Counted from the stretch's first letter, positions 15,999 through 24,292 are shown. The stretch: DNA of 33,269 nt from Pirellula staleyi DSM 6068 (GCA_945875845.1 CAMCMB010000079.1:1-33269); one strand, 5' to 3'. Program-made: numbers and translations. The notes: generated by a model not told the origin, from the letters alone.

Positions 15999-16390
15999 AT
16001 ATCGTCAATGATGGTGGCATTGTTGGGGCCGCTCGCCGCGTCCCCAAATTCGGATTCGCGAATCCATGGCACTTTGTGCCGAACAATGCCGGCAAACAAG
16101 CTGATGTTGTCGCGGACCATGCTGTTCAAATGCTGCCCAATGATGCGAACCGTCTTTCCCCCAAAATACAACGTAATGCCTTCTGATGGATCAAACTCGG
16201 CTTTCTCAAGCCATGCATAGCCATAACAAGTGATGTTGCCATTGCGGTGCCGTAGCTCCAGCATGATCGCTCGGTCGCGAACTCCTCGAAGCCAACCAAA
16301 TGATTGGAGGTCCTCCAGTTCTTGGTCGTCCACCATCCGGGTTTGGTTTTCGGTCCGCCCAGTGAGGCGGTCTAATATGCTATCGCTCAT
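15986..16390 (-). CDS. Hypothetical protein encoded with the relaxase
   Basis: This 134-residue protein has no family I recognise. It opens with a helical acidic part (MSDSILDRLTGRTENQTRMVDDQELEDL) and then a beta-rich stretch (AIMLELRHRNGNITCYGYAWLEKAEFDPSEGITLYFGGKTVRIIG) suggesting a small beta-barrel. Its start overlaps the 3' end of the relaxase gene by 11 bases, so it is translated after it and probably serves plasmid transfer, for instance as a DNA-binding or relaxosome accessory. That role is inference. Confidence 0.65.
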   Translation of the reverse strand: MSDSILDRLTGRTENQTRMVDDQELEDLQSFGWLRGVRDRAIMLELRHRNGNITCYGYAWLEKAEFDPSEGITLYFGGKTVRIIGQHLNSMVRDNISLFAGIVRHKVPWIRESEFGDAASGPNNATIIDDIQVK

Positions 16391-19013
16391 AGGCTAGCTC
16401 CTTTTGATGTTGCCGTTCATTTTCTCGCGTGTGACTCGGTGCGTTTCTCCTGGCAATCTCCGATGCACGACGATTGCCATCCACAAACTCAGTGGCAGAG
16501 AGGCGTTCGTCGCTTGTCATAATCTCATGTCGCAACGCACTCTTATCATCCGTATATATGGTTGCCTGTTTGGATCCTCGCGACACAGAAACGTAGAACT
16601 GCTCACGTGATGACGCTCGGAAGGATTCACTCGATTGGCCAATGAACACCCGGTCTACCGATTTTCCTTGTGACGCATGCGACGTGACCACGTAGCCATG
16701 CGTCAAATGGCCATAATCATGAGCAATGGTCCAACCATTTTCGGCAAGAACAATATCGCCTTGCGGCGAGAATTGTTTGATTGTGTAGATTGATCCGTTA
16801 TTGAGCCGATGTGCTCCGTCGGCGGTGGAGCCGTTTTGGGTGATCCGAATTCTGTCACCCTCTGAAAATGCAATCTCCCGGCTATGAAACGCTTGGAACC
16901 GCTTCGCATGTTCCAACGGCAAGGCATCGGCCTCGGCCACTGCAATTCGGTCCCCGCGTTTGAATCCTTTGGCGTTTTGATGAAACACCAAAACATCGGA
17001 TGGTTCATAATTGACTCGGTCGCCGCGTTCCGCTTCCGTAAGCCCCGCCGTCTCTAAGGTCGTAAAGTGATGCTCCTCCTTGCCTAAGACCTTTTTAATG
17101 CGAAGCTTGTCGCGAATCTCCGATGTAATTCGATTCCCTTCGGCATGGGTGGGCGATACCACTATGGCTGATTGGCCTTTGGCAATCGCGGCCACATAGT
17201 CCGCAGACATTTGGATATAGCGTTCATTGCTAGGCAGCTCCTTGACCCAGCCCATCGCATCGAGTTGATTGAAACCGTCGGTGATCTTTTGTTCGCTAAG
17301 CAGCTTTACGGCAGCTTTGTAGGTCCCTTGCTGGCGTTTGATCTCCTTCACCTCCGCTGAGACGATGCCCGCTTCGGTTTCTAGCAGTTTGAGAACCGAA
17401 CCGCGTTCAACCGAGGCATGTTGCTGGCGGTCCCCCGACAGCAACAGCCTCGCATCGATTCGCTCCGCCAATTCGATGGCCTGTTTCATGGTTTTCGTGC
17501 CTAGCAAGCCTGCCTCGTCGATCCAAATCAACTGGCCGGCGGCTTTTTGCTGAAGCTCAGTATCCACCAATAGCCGCGAAACCGTATCCGCATTTTCAAA
17601 CCCTGCCTCCCGCAACACGCCGCGACTGGCGTCGGCGGACGGAGCAAATGCAAACACATGTGTGCCCGACCGTTCAATGGCTTCCGCCGCTTCTTGCATC
17701 AGTGTCGTTTTGCCAACCCCTGCTGCACCGCGAAGCAGAATCACCCGATCACGTGAGCCAACGATGTGGCGGACGGCTGACTTTTGTGCGTCGTTAAGCC
17801 ATTCGCGTGTGAACCCCTGTAGATTCGAGTTGATAGGCTTGCAAACACCACGTCCCCTTCGCGCAAATTCGATCACACGTTTTTCTTCCGCCAGCACTTC
17901 ACGGGTGGTAATCATCTTTCGTCCATCGCGATCGCCGTGAATGAACGGAATCGTAGCCGCCTGTTTGAGCACATCTTCAACCTTTGCCGCACCCACCGAA
18001 TGACGCAATGCCAATGCAAGAACCTGGCGTTCAGGAACCACCGATTGACGCTCAAACGCATGGCTGGTTGCATATTCAAGGCTTTTGGCTGCCGCCGAGC
18101 TATCGGCTGGCTCTGCGTCGCTGCCAAGCCGACGCTCCAACGATGCGATTTCCAAAAGCTCTGCGGGGCTCATGCGTGCCCGCCATTCGCTTTGCAATTC
18201 CGTAAAGCTCATGTCCTTTTGTTTGCGATTGCGAGTTTTGGCTCCTAGTTCCGCTTTTTGCTCGACATTGTCGATTCCTTTTTCGCGTGCCAGCTCTTCG
18301 ATCTCATTCGTACGCCTCGAGAATTTGCCGAGCGTCGCTTTGCCAATGCTTTGCAACTCCCAGCCCTTGGCCGTTCGCTCGATGGGCAGGCCTAGTTCGC
18401 TAAGCCGATGGGCAAACCTGGAATGGAACACCGCTTCGAAATAGGGTGCATCGCGTTTCAGATTGCGAAACTGGCCCGCTTTGTAGGCTTGTTCTTTTTT
18501 GTCCCATGTCGCGTTAAAAACTAGACAATGGGCATGCAAATGTGGATCCGGCAAACCATTAACAGGCCGTGCCGTAAAATGCACGAACTCACCCCACACC
18601 ATGTTCCCCGTTTGACGGTTCTCGTTCTTGCCGTCTTTGCGTACCCGAGTGCTCATTTCCGCTTCCATGTCGTGCATGGTGCCATCAACCGCATCCCGAA
18701 ACGCATCCAGAATGCGTTCGTCACGCGTCATCGAATACAGCAGCGAGACACTTTTGGGCACATGAAAGTTAAAATCATAGCCAATTGTGCGTTCCGCCTT
18801 ATGGCGAAGCGTCAGCGGTTCCCCATTGTTCGGATTCTTGTTGTCACACAGCGATTCCCAGTCCTTCTGCTCGACTTTCCCCGTCAAGCCAAGTCTGGCT
18901 GCTCCAAGTCCTCGCCAACGCCCCTCAAGCTCCTGCCCTTCCGAATAGTAGTCGGCAGTCGAGTAGTAGCTTTTCGCACCAGCGGCATGAGTGTTTTGAA
19001 TGATACGCAACAT
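16380..19013 (-). CDS. MobF-family conjugative relaxase-helicase (TrwC/TraI-like)
   Basis: This 877-residue protein has the MobF layout. Residues 1-300 are the TrwC relaxase: the tyrosine motifs SYYSTADYYS (15-24), DFNFHVPKSVSLLY, and the three-histidine metal motif PDPHLHAHCLVFN (155-167, His158, 160, 162). Residues about 405-700 form a RecD-like helicase, with LLRGAAGVGKTTLMQEA (Walker A at 429-437), LIWIDEAGLLG (Walker B) and LSGDRQQHASVERG. The end (THGYVVTSHASQGKSVDRVFIG) is the C-terminal UvrD-like motif. It nicks the transfer origin, stays bound through a tyrosine and unwinds the strand. Its start is at 19013 behind GAGG. The neighbouring non-coding stretch to the right is where the origin of transfer would be expected. 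Confidence 0.95.
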   Translation of the reverse strand: MLRIIQNTHAAGAKSYYSTADYYSEGQELEGRWRGLGAARLGLTGKVEQKDWESLCDNKNPNNGEPLTLRHKAERTIGYDFNFHVPKSVSLLYSMTRDERILDAFRDAVDGTMHDMEAEMSTRVRKDGKNENRQTGNMVWGEFVHFTARPVNGLPDPHLHAHCLVFNATWDKKEQAYKAGQFRNLKRDAPYFEAVFHSRFAHRLSELGLPIERTAKGWELQSIGKATLGKFSRRTNEIEELAREKGIDNVEQKAELGAKTRNRKQKDMSFTELQSEWRARMSPAELLEIASLERRLGSDAEPADSSAAAKSLEYATSHAFERQSVVPERQVLALALRHSVGAAKVEDVLKQAATIPFIHGDRDGRKMITTREVLAEEKRVIEFARRGRGVCKPINSNLQGFTREWLNDAQKSAVRHIVGSRDRVILLRGAAGVGKTTLMQEAAEAIERSGTHVFAFAPSADASRGVLREAGFENADTVSRLLVDTELQQKAAGQLIWIDEAGLLGTKTMKQAIELAERIDARLLLSGDRQQHASVERGSVLKLLETEAGIVSAEVKEIKRQQGTYKAAVKLLSEQKITDGFNQLDAMGWVKELPSNERYIQMSADYVAAIAKGQSAIVVSPTHAEGNRITSEIRDKLRIKKVLGKEEHHFTTLETAGLTEAERGDRVNYEPSDVLVFHQNAKGFKRGDRIAVAEADALPLEHAKRFQAFHSREIAFSEGDRIRITQNGSTADGAHRLNNGSIYTIKQFSPQGDIVLAENGWTIAHDYGHLTHGYVVTSHASQGKSVDRVFIGQSSESFRASSREQFYVSVSRGSKQATIYTDDKSALRHEIMTSDERLSATEFVDGNRRASEIARRNAPSHTRENERQHQKELAYER

Positions 19014-19362
19014 GCCTCATTCTATCCCACACATCATTGCATTTTCGTTAATGGCACTTGCTGGCATAGTGTGTCAATCCATGACAGCTCTGGGCAATGA
19101 CCACCGTATTGCTTTACCAAATGTCCAGTCGAAATGCGTCGACCTTGTAATCGGCAACACGATTCTTCCCGCTTATACACGCCTCATCGTGGTTTGGATT
19201 GGTAGCCTCGTTGCATTCCTTTGGAGTGTTGGTTGCATCCAATTCGCCTCGCTGGTTTGTGATTTTTCTCGCTGCTCAAAGCGGCCCCGTCGGGCGATTG
19301 TCAACCGAATTTCAAATGCCATCAGGATGAGCCATTTTGATGGCAGCAGCGGCAGTTGCTAG
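19012..19362 (+). CDS. Doubtful small membrane protein
   Basis: An ATG at 19012 overlaps the relaxase start on the other strand and opens 116 residues. Two hydrophobic segments (IIAFSLMALAGIVCQSM and RLIVVWIGSLVAFLWSVGCIQF) are followed by a basic tail, which would suit a two-helix membrane protein. There is no good ribosome site and the stretch overlaps the probable promoter and transfer-origin region, so it may not be real. Confidence 0.3.
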   Translation: MPHSIPHIIAFSLMALAGIVCQSMTALGNDHRIALPNVQSKCVDLVIGNTILPAYTRLIVVWIGSLVAFLWSVGCIQFASLVCDFSRCSKRPRRAIVNRISNAIRMSHFDGSSGSC

Positions 19363-19515
19363 AGTCACCTCTTGGTCGCCATTCGCAGTGACAGTGGTCA
19401 GGCGTGGTTTGCGATGTCCGCGTGATTCGCCATGCACTCGCCCCAGTTCTGTCAATGCTCTCAAGGCGGCACACCATGCAGCCATCATTACGGCGAAGCT
19501 AAAGCCGCCGTCGTG

Positions 19516-19574
19516 CTTTGCAACACTTAAATCGGTTCCCCCTAAAGGTCGCCCCCAATTTAAGTGTTGCAAAG
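19516..19574. repeat. Perfect 17-bp inverted repeat, candidate oriT element
   Basis: CTTTGCAACACTTAAAT (19516-19532) and ATTTAAGTGTTGCAAAG (19558-19574) are exact complements separated by 25 bases. They sit in the non-coding stretch just upstream of the MobF relaxase gene, where transfer origins usually lie. A terminator is less likely, since no T run follows the G-poor stem. No nick site can be named. Confidence 0.55.
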
Positions 19575-19620
19575 TAAATGCATAAACGCACACGCCTTGG
19601 CGGCTTTCAGTTGCTTGCCG

Positions 19621-19645
19621 TAAGGCCGCAATGGTTGTGGCCTTA
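19621..19645. repeat. 11-bp hairpin before the accessory operon
   Basis: TAAGGCCGCAA (19621-19631) pairs with TTGTGGCCTTA (19635-19645), with one G-U pair, around a three-base loop. It lies 24 bases before the first gene of the operon and could be a terminator of the opposite strand, a relaxase-binding arm or an attenuator. Confidence 0.5.
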
Positions 19646-19669
19646 AAACCAAATGAAGAAAGGTCTCTT

Positions 19670-19876
19670 ATGTCAAACGAATCAACAAGCACTTCCAAAA
19701 AACCAACGCTCTATGCCCACCATGTTCGCGAAACGGGCAACGGCAAGAGTTACTGGACTCGCATCGGTGCCGCATGGAGCAACAAAGATGGTGGCTTCAC
19801 CCTCCAGCTCGATTGCGTTCCGCTTGACGGTCGCATCGTCTGCACGCCGCCCAAAGAGGAGCAAGCGGAGAAGTAA
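19670..19876 (+). CDS. Small hypothetical plasmid protein
   Basis: This 68-residue protein starts at ATG 19670 behind GAAAGG. The core reads HHVRETGNGKSYWTRIGAAW, then SNKDGGFTLQLDCVPLDGRIV. That matches a common class of small proteins encoded by plasmids and integrative elements, but I cannot name its function. It is the first gene of an operon running to 22189. A 9-bp GC hairpin follows immediately. Confidence 0.7.
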   Translation: MSNESTSTSKKPTLYAHHVRETGNGKSYWTRIGAAWSNKDGGFTLQLDCVPLDGRIVCTPPKEEQAEK

Positions 19877-19891
19877 TCACCAAAAACCAAC

Positions 19892-19913
19892 GGGCGGGCA
19901 GTGATGCCCGCCC
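19892..19913 (+). terminator. Hairpin within the accessory operon
   Basis: GGGCGGGCA (19892-19900) and TGCCCGCCC (19905-19913) form a perfect 9-bp stem around GTGA. It lies between the first two genes, with no T run, and may attenuate transcription or stabilise an mRNA end. Confidence 0.5.
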
Positions 19914-19934
19914 ACATCGGAAAGGAATCACAAC

Positions 19935-20510
19935 ATGTCTACCAAACAACCAACAACTCCCAAGTTTCGTCTTGGCAAACTCATCATCACCGAAGCCGTG
20001 CAAGACAACATTGCACGCAACGAGTACTTCGCGGCTCTGGAGCGGCACATAGCAGATTCGGGCCATCGTAGCCCCCAAAGTCAGGAAGAGGACTTAGAAG
20101 CAATTGCCAATGGCAACGACATCATTTCCCTCTATGGAACTCACAACCGTAGATTCTTCATCATCACCAATGCTGATCGGTCACGGACAACCATCCGCAT
20201 GTATGACGACTATTTGGATTCATCACTCTTGCTGGGCGAAACGAACACACCTGAATTGAACGTCGCATTGGGAAAAATCGTGATCTCCTCCGAGGCAAGC
20301 AAGGAATTTAGCATCAAAGAGTTGTTCGATGCTCTGCAACGCCATGCTACCTGCGATTGGGGCACTATCCACGGCCAAGAACTGGACTGGAACGAGTTTG
20401 CAGCCAAATGGGGCGGCGAACTCCTTTCGCGATACGGAAAGTTCGACCGAGGCCTAGTCGTTATCACCGACAACAACGTGACCAACGTCTACACCAACAA
20501 CGAATATTAA
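19935..20510 (+). CDS. Hypothetical protein with tandem duplicated domain
   Basis: This 191-residue protein consists of two copies of one unit. The first (about 12-95) begins LGKLIITEAVQDNIARNEYFAALERHIAD and ends RFFIITNADRSRTTIRM. The second (about 111-187) begins LGKIVISSEASKEFSIKELFDALQRHATCDWG and ends GLVVITDNNVTNVY. Both share the pattern LGK-I/V-I, a helix ending in RH, ISLYG/LSRYG, and a final VITD or IITN strand. Single-domain relatives with DWG are common small proteins on plasmids, with no known activity. It starts at ATG 19935 behind AAAGGAATC. Confidence 0.7.
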   Translation: MSTKQPTTPKFRLGKLIITEAVQDNIARNEYFAALERHIADSGHRSPQSQEEDLEAIANGNDIISLYGTHNRRFFIITNADRSRTTIRMYDDYLDSSLLLGETNTPELNVALGKIVISSEASKEFSIKELFDALQRHATCDWGTIHGQELDWNEFAAKWGGELLSRYGKFDRGLVVITDNNVTNVYTNNEY

Positions 20511-20532
20511 TCACCAGAAAGGAATCAACATC

Positions 20533-20847
20533 ATGACTCAACGCATCCAGAACATCGTAGAGATCGCACGTCACCGCAACGGAATTTGCGGAGCCCCATT
20601 CCACGTCGTGCTATTCAACGACTCAGAACTTACCCATAGTTACAAACTCGGCATCGTCTTCGACTCACCTCACCATGTAGCCATTTTGGACTTCGAACGT
20701 CTTGTTCGCAGCAACATCGCCTTTGGCGAAAACAGCTATCGAGGTGACGTTTATGAAGCACCTTTGCGTGCTGCCATTGCCAAGCGAATGCAGCAACTGG
20801 AATCCAACCACCAGAATTCAGAAATTCGCGAAGGAGGCAAGCCATGA
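20533..20847 (+). CDS. Hypothetical protein
   Basis: This 104-residue protein begins at ATG 20533 behind GAAAGGAATC, the same ribosome site as its neighbour. It contains RHRNGICGAPFHVVLF, LGIVFDSPHHVAILDF and AFGENSYRGDVYEAPLR, and looks like a compact alpha-beta protein. I recognise no function. Its stop overlaps the methyltransferase start as ATGA, so the two are translationally coupled. This suggests it may assist or tune the methyltransferase. Confidence 0.7.
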   Translation: MTQRIQNIVEIARHRNGICGAPFHVVLFNDSELTHSYKLGIVFDSPHHVAILDFERLVRSNIAFGENSYRGDVYEAPLRAAIAKRMQQLESNHQNSEIREGGKP

Positions 20848-21575
20848 GCATCGTCAATCCGTTCTACGCACCCTATGCTTCACAACCTGTACCTTTGATG
20901 GCCAAACTACCGCGAGCACCCATCAATGGAAGTCCCGTCCCTGGGCTTACCAGCCTCTATCACAACGATGAGCCCGGTACATTCGGTGACCGTTCCTATC
21001 CCGGCAATTGTGGTGGCAATCTGATTTATGATTTGCTGCAATTCTTCAAGCCGAAGCATGTCTTCGATCCGATGAGCGGTAGCGGCACCTGTCGCGACGT
21101 TTGTCAGGCACTTGGCATTGAGCACTGGTCAAGCGACATTCATGACGGCTTCGACCTAAGCGATCCGCGAAACTTCTTCGGCGACAATGCACGATTGGAA
21201 CGCAGGATGTTTGACTTCGTGTGGATTCATCCTCCCTACTGGCGAATGAAGCTCTACGCGAGCAATCCCCAAGACCTGTCGCGTGCTCCAACGCTCGAGG
21301 ACTTCCTTGAACGCTACGCCCGAGTGATAGCTCATTGTGCCTATGTCCTGAAGCCAGGTGGCAAGCTTGCCATCCTAATGGGCGATTATAGCGACCGTGA
21401 TGCGGGTTTCGTCCCCCTCACCTATCACACCAAACGCCTTGCCTTCGAATCAGGACTGAATCAAGTCTGTACCGACATCATCAGGTTCAGCCATGGTGCC
21501 AGCAGTAGCCGCAAAGTCTACCGTTCGTCATTTATCCCTGGACTGCATGACGTTTGTGCAGTATTCACTAAGTAA
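20844..21575 (+). CDS. Orphan DNA methyltransferase-like protein
   Basis: This 243-residue protein has the order of an amino methyltransferase. SAM motif I is DPMSGSGTCRDVC (about 72-84), an acidic beta2 end follows in SSDIHDGFDL, motif IV is WIHPPYWRM, and the late strand is KPGGKLAILMGDY. The catalytic motif reads HPPY where DPPY or NPPY is usual in N4/N6-DNA methyltransferases. The first residue of that motif is therefore changed. The target-recognition part is short. No cognate nuclease is adjacent, so it is an orphan enzyme; it might mask the plasmid from restriction. It starts with ATG 20844 in an ATGA overlap with the previous gene. Confidence 0.8.
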   Translation: MSIVNPFYAPYASQPVPLMAKLPRAPINGSPVPGLTSLYHNDEPGTFGDRSYPGNCGGNLIYDLLQFFKPKHVFDPMSGSGTCRDVCQALGIEHWSSDIHDGFDLSDPRNFFGDNARLERRMFDFVWIHPPYWRMKLYASNPQDLSRAPTLEDFLERYARVIAHCAYVLKPGGKLAILMGDYSDRDAGFVPLTYHTKRLAFESGLNQVCTDIIRFSHGASSSRKVYRSSFIPGLHDVCAVFTK

Positions 21576-21596
21576 CCCATTGAAAGGACTCACAAT

Positions 21597-22004
21597 ATGT
21601 CACGCGTTGTTACCATCACAGCAGCCATCGAAATCGAGCTGCCCTACGAAACCATGCTGTACCAACTGCAAGAGGATCTCCCCTATCTGCTCCATGGCGG
21701 TCTGCGCAGCGAGTTGCCTAAAACGCCCTACAACGTCGCCGTTCTGGCGGTTGACGATGAACTTGGAATATTGACCAAGCCACTTGATGTGAAACGGCTA
21801 CTTGACCGGCAACGGCAAGTGGCCGTCATCTGGGAAGTCGACGATGTTCTGGTCCTTCGGCCCGAACTGACCGACGATCAAGCGTGGGAGGTACTGCAAG
21901 ACGCGTACGACTGCCACGATGCCGGTATCGGCCTCAATTGGGAGACCATCGAGGCCGCAGCCGAATCACTCTATGGCCCCGAACCGCAGGCATTATCGTC
22001 ATGA
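21597..22004 (+). CDS. Hypothetical protein
   Basis: This 135-residue protein starts at ATG 21597 behind GAAAGGA. It has an N-terminal helical part (IEIELPYETMLYQLQEDLPYLLHGG), a central VAVLAVDDELGILTKPLDVKRLLDR, then VAVIWEVDDVLVLRPELTDDQAWEVLQD. Acidic overall, with no metal or nucleotide motif I can name. The stop overlaps the next start as ATGA. It belongs to the accessory operon after the methyltransferase. Confidence 0.65.
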   Translation: MSRVVTITAAIEIELPYETMLYQLQEDLPYLLHGGLRSELPKTPYNVAVLAVDDELGILTKPLDVKRLLDRQRQVAVIWEVDDVLVLRPELTDDQAWEVLQDAYDCHDAGIGLNWETIEAAAESLYGPEPQALSS

Positions 22005-22189
22005 GCGTCTTAGACGATATTCTGGACGACCCGTTCCACGGGGCCGCATTTGCGGCCTATGTCGACGAGGCGGCACTTTCCGAAGGGCAGCCGTGTCCAG
22101 AACGGACGCGACTGCGTGCCTATCGGTATTTCGAAGAGGTACTGGCGGAAAACAACCGCCGCAAGGAGCTCAATCGAGAAGATGCTTGA
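22001..22189 (+). CDS. Small hypothetical protein
   Basis: This 62-residue protein starts at ATG 22001 in an ATGA overlap with the gene before it. It begins MSVLDDILDDPFHGAAFAAYVDE, continues with a helix RTRLRAYRYFEEVLAENNRR, and has no known motif. It is the last gene of the operon. The close coupling with the 21597 gene suggests the two products work together. Confidence 0.6.
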   Translation: MSVLDDILDDPFHGAAFAAYVDEAALSEGQPCPERTRLRAYRYFEEVLAENNRRKELNREDA

Positions 22190-22790
22190 ACGATTCAGAC
22201 AATCCTTATTTGCGCATGCGACGCGAAGGATCGCTTATCACGAGGAAGCCGTCGCATACCCATACCCCGAGACAATGAATGTGCTTTGTCGCTTGTCAGA
22301 TAACTCGAATCGAGTTATTCAGACAACCGACTTTCGCCGCTGCCTCCCTCGCCTATTGGCTTGCCGAGCGAATTCGGTACGAATCGCACGCAAGCCAGGC
22401 TCAACTGGTTGAAGCCTCCTGCCTTCATTTTTGCGGCGCTTTGCTCCATCCCAGGACTAAACTGACGAACTCCGTTTGATCACGCAACTCGCTTCGAGTT
22501 GGCAAGACAAACTTCGTCCGGCTGCATTATCTTTGCTTCGGCCTGATCAGCTATTGATGCTACGCACATACGCAGACAGCCCTCGCGGCTGGTCGCCATC
22601 GTGGCGACTTGGTCCCCGTTGACCCGATTGGGGTTCCGTGCTCGGCAATTAGTGCCGCCTATCCGTTCGCACTTGCATCCCAATCCCTGCCAACCGTGAC
22701 CAAATTTTGGTTGAATTGGCATCCATCCAGGCTGCCAATATCAGCGGTCGAGCCGACCCCTGAAAAAAGTCATTTTTATGACAGACGTCT
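22190..22790. other. Intergenic region
   Basis: No supported gene in 600 bases. It contains the decamer ATTCAGACAA twice (22192 and 22317), the 19-base palindrome at 22300-22318 and a CAACTCG/CGAGTTG stem near 22485. The function of this stretch is not visible. Confidence 0.4.
22300..22318. terminator. Near-perfect palindrome after the accessory operon
   Basis: ATAACTCGA (22300-22308) and TCGAGTTAT (22310-22318) flank a single base, so 9-bp arms form. It may mark the end of transcription or be a protein-binding site. Confidence 0.4.
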
Positions 22791-22792
22791 TC

Positions 22793-22832
22793 CCTAAGCA
22801 GTGCTTAGGTTCCGTTTTCACCGTGAAAACGG
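22793..22832. repeat. Two adjacent palindromes before the parA array
   Basis: CCTAAGCA/TGCTTAGG (22793-22809) and CCGTTTTCAC/GTGAAAACGG (22812-22832) each have a one-base centre. They lie 230-270 bases upstream of parA and next to the repeat array, which fits regulatory or partition-complex binding sites. Confidence 0.55.
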
Positions 22833-22839
22833 ATTGCTG

Positions 22840-23055
22840 GCTGTCATGCTGGCTTGCTTTCATGCCATCATGTCAGCAACCATGCAAGACGGTAAGTCAG
22901 CATGAAAGTCAACATGCAAGTTTGCATGATTGCTTGCATGAATTCATGCTTGTCAGTCAGTCATCTTGATTGAATGCACGCTTGTTTTCTTGCAAGCAGA
23001 CAGGCAATACATCATGCTTGAAATAATGCTTGCCAGCATGCCTGCAATCATGCTA
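22840..23055. repeat. Candidate centromere: array of CATGC/GCATG motifs
   Basis: In about 215 bases upstream of parA there are about eleven CATGC or GCATG pentamers or close variants, most within CATGCAAG, TTGCATGA, or CATGCTTG contexts. Density is far above the flanks. Partition centromeres often lie directly upstream of parA as short repeats bound by the small partner protein. Specific binding is inferred, not shown. Confidence 0.6.
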
Positions 23056-23065
23056 GGGTCGATTC

Positions 23066-23746
23066 ATGATCATCACTATTGCAAATTCAAAAGGCGGGGT
23101 AGGCAAGAGCACAATCGCTGTTCATTTGGCAGCCTGGCTCCATAAACACGGCCACCGTGTTACCTTAGCGGATTGCGATACCCAGCAATCATCATCGGAA
23201 TGGATTCGAGAAGCCGCACCGGATGTTCATACCATTCGACTGGACAATCCAAACGAAATTCTTAACGAGCTGCCAATCCTTGCGCAAGAAACCGATTTTG
23301 TAATTGCAGACGGTCCTGGAAGCCAAACAGAGACGAGCAGAGCCTTGTTGCTTCGCGCAGATCTCGGAATCGTCCCATGCAAAGCCAGCATGTTGGAGGT
23401 TCGGGCATTATCCAAAGCTACTGAGGTTCTTCGCCAATCGCAGGATATTCGCAATGGATTACCAAAGGCCGTAATCATCTTGAGCATGGTGGGCAAAAAC
23501 TATCGGTTGACCAAAGACATGAAGGACGCCGCAGCCGCGCTCAATTTGCCAATGACATCCAAGGCCATGGTTCTTCGGCAGATTTACGCTGACGCGCCAG
23601 GGCAGGGGCAGGTCGTTTGGAACATGGGGGCAAGAGCAAACGAGGCAGCAGTCGAGATTGATCGGCTCTTCCGCGAAATTTTGCCCGATGCTTGTGGAAC
23701 ACGGTCAAAAGTGACCATGAAACGAAAACAAGTCGTGAAAAGGTAA
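23066..23746 (+). CDS. parA: ParA-type partition ATPase
   Basis: This 226-residue protein is a ParA/MinD-type P-loop ATPase. ANSKGGVGKSTIAVHLA (Walker A with the signature lysine, 7-23) is followed by TLADCDTQQSS (A') and VIADGPG (B). The small size, and the lack of an N-terminal DNA-binding domain, is that of small plasmid ParA proteins. It segregates the replicon by interacting with a centromere-bound partner. The partner is probably the gene five bases downstream, and the centromere the repeat array upstream. Confidence 0.9.
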   Translation: MIITIANSKGGVGKSTIAVHLAAWLHKHGHRVTLADCDTQQSSSEWIREAAPDVHTIRLDNPNEILNELPILAQETDFVIADGPGSQTETSRALLLRADLGIVPCKASMLEVRALSKATEVLRQSQDIRNGLPKAVIILSMVGKNYRLTKDMKDAAAALNLPMTSKAMVLRQIYADAPGQGQVVWNMGARANEAAVEIDRLFREILPDACGTRSKVTMKRKQVVKR

Positions 23747-23751
23747 TTGAC

Positions 23752-24042
23752 ATGGTCGAACGTCGCTCACTTCTAGATGGCATCACAACTTCACCACCGC
23801 CAGTCGATCCAGATATTGAAAAGGCTTTTGTCTTCGGTGCCAAAGCGACTCCCGTCGATACGGTTCCAGCGCCCGTCGTCGCGCGCGCACCTCTGAGCAC
23901 GCGGATTCGAGCCGATTACGCAGCCGCGCTTAAAAAGGCGTCACTGGAACGTCAACTCAAGAACATCACACCAAATTCCTTGCAGAGCATCTTGGAAGAA
24001 GCGATTGAGCCGTGGCTCAAGCAGAATGGGTACTTGGGATAA
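23752..24042 (+). CDS. Small partition partner protein, ParB-like
   Basis: This 96-residue protein starts at ATG 23752, five bases after parA. Its first 50 residues are low-complexity (SPPPVDPDIEKAFVF, PVDTVPAPVVARAP), as in ParA-stimulating tails. The last 45 (TRIRADYAAALKKASLERQLKNITPNSLQSILEEAIEPWLKQ) look like a ribbon-helix-helix centromere-binding domain. This matches the small partner class of the ParA type Ib. An upstream in-frame ATG at 23692 would overlap parA. Confidence 0.75.
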   Translation: MVERRSLLDGITTSPPPVDPDIEKAFVFGAKATPVDTVPAPVVARAPLSTRIRADYAAALKKASLERQLKNITPNSLQSILEEAIEPWLKQNGYLG

Positions 24043-24292
24043 CTGTTTTTCAGTCTCATCTCGCAGTCCTGCCCTAGCAACTTGGCAATTCCCACTGAAA
24101 ACATACCGTCTCTAGCGAATTGACAGCAACTGCCATGGTTTGAGTGACTGGAACGAGTTAGAGTCAACAATTTTCTGGCTGGTATAATCGAATGACGACG
24201 TTAATACCCTAAACGAAATGCATAATTATTTTTGCGGCACAGGGATTCAAGATCCTACAAGAAATGCAACATTTGCCGCCGATGTACTACTA
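24043..24292. other. Intergenic region between convergent genes
   Basis: No gene. TGTTTTTCAGT (24043-24053) is nearly complementary to ACTGAAAACA near 24095, which may form a long-loop terminator. Confidence 0.35.

Noticed and set aside
19312-19698. 128-residue minus-strand frame
   Set aside because: It spans the 17-bp inverted repeat and the hairpin of the presumed oriT region, and overlaps the start of the real 19670 gene.
22778-22969. 63-residue frame in the parA-upstream array
   Set aside because: The codons follow from the CATGC/GCATG repeats and no ribosome site precedes it.
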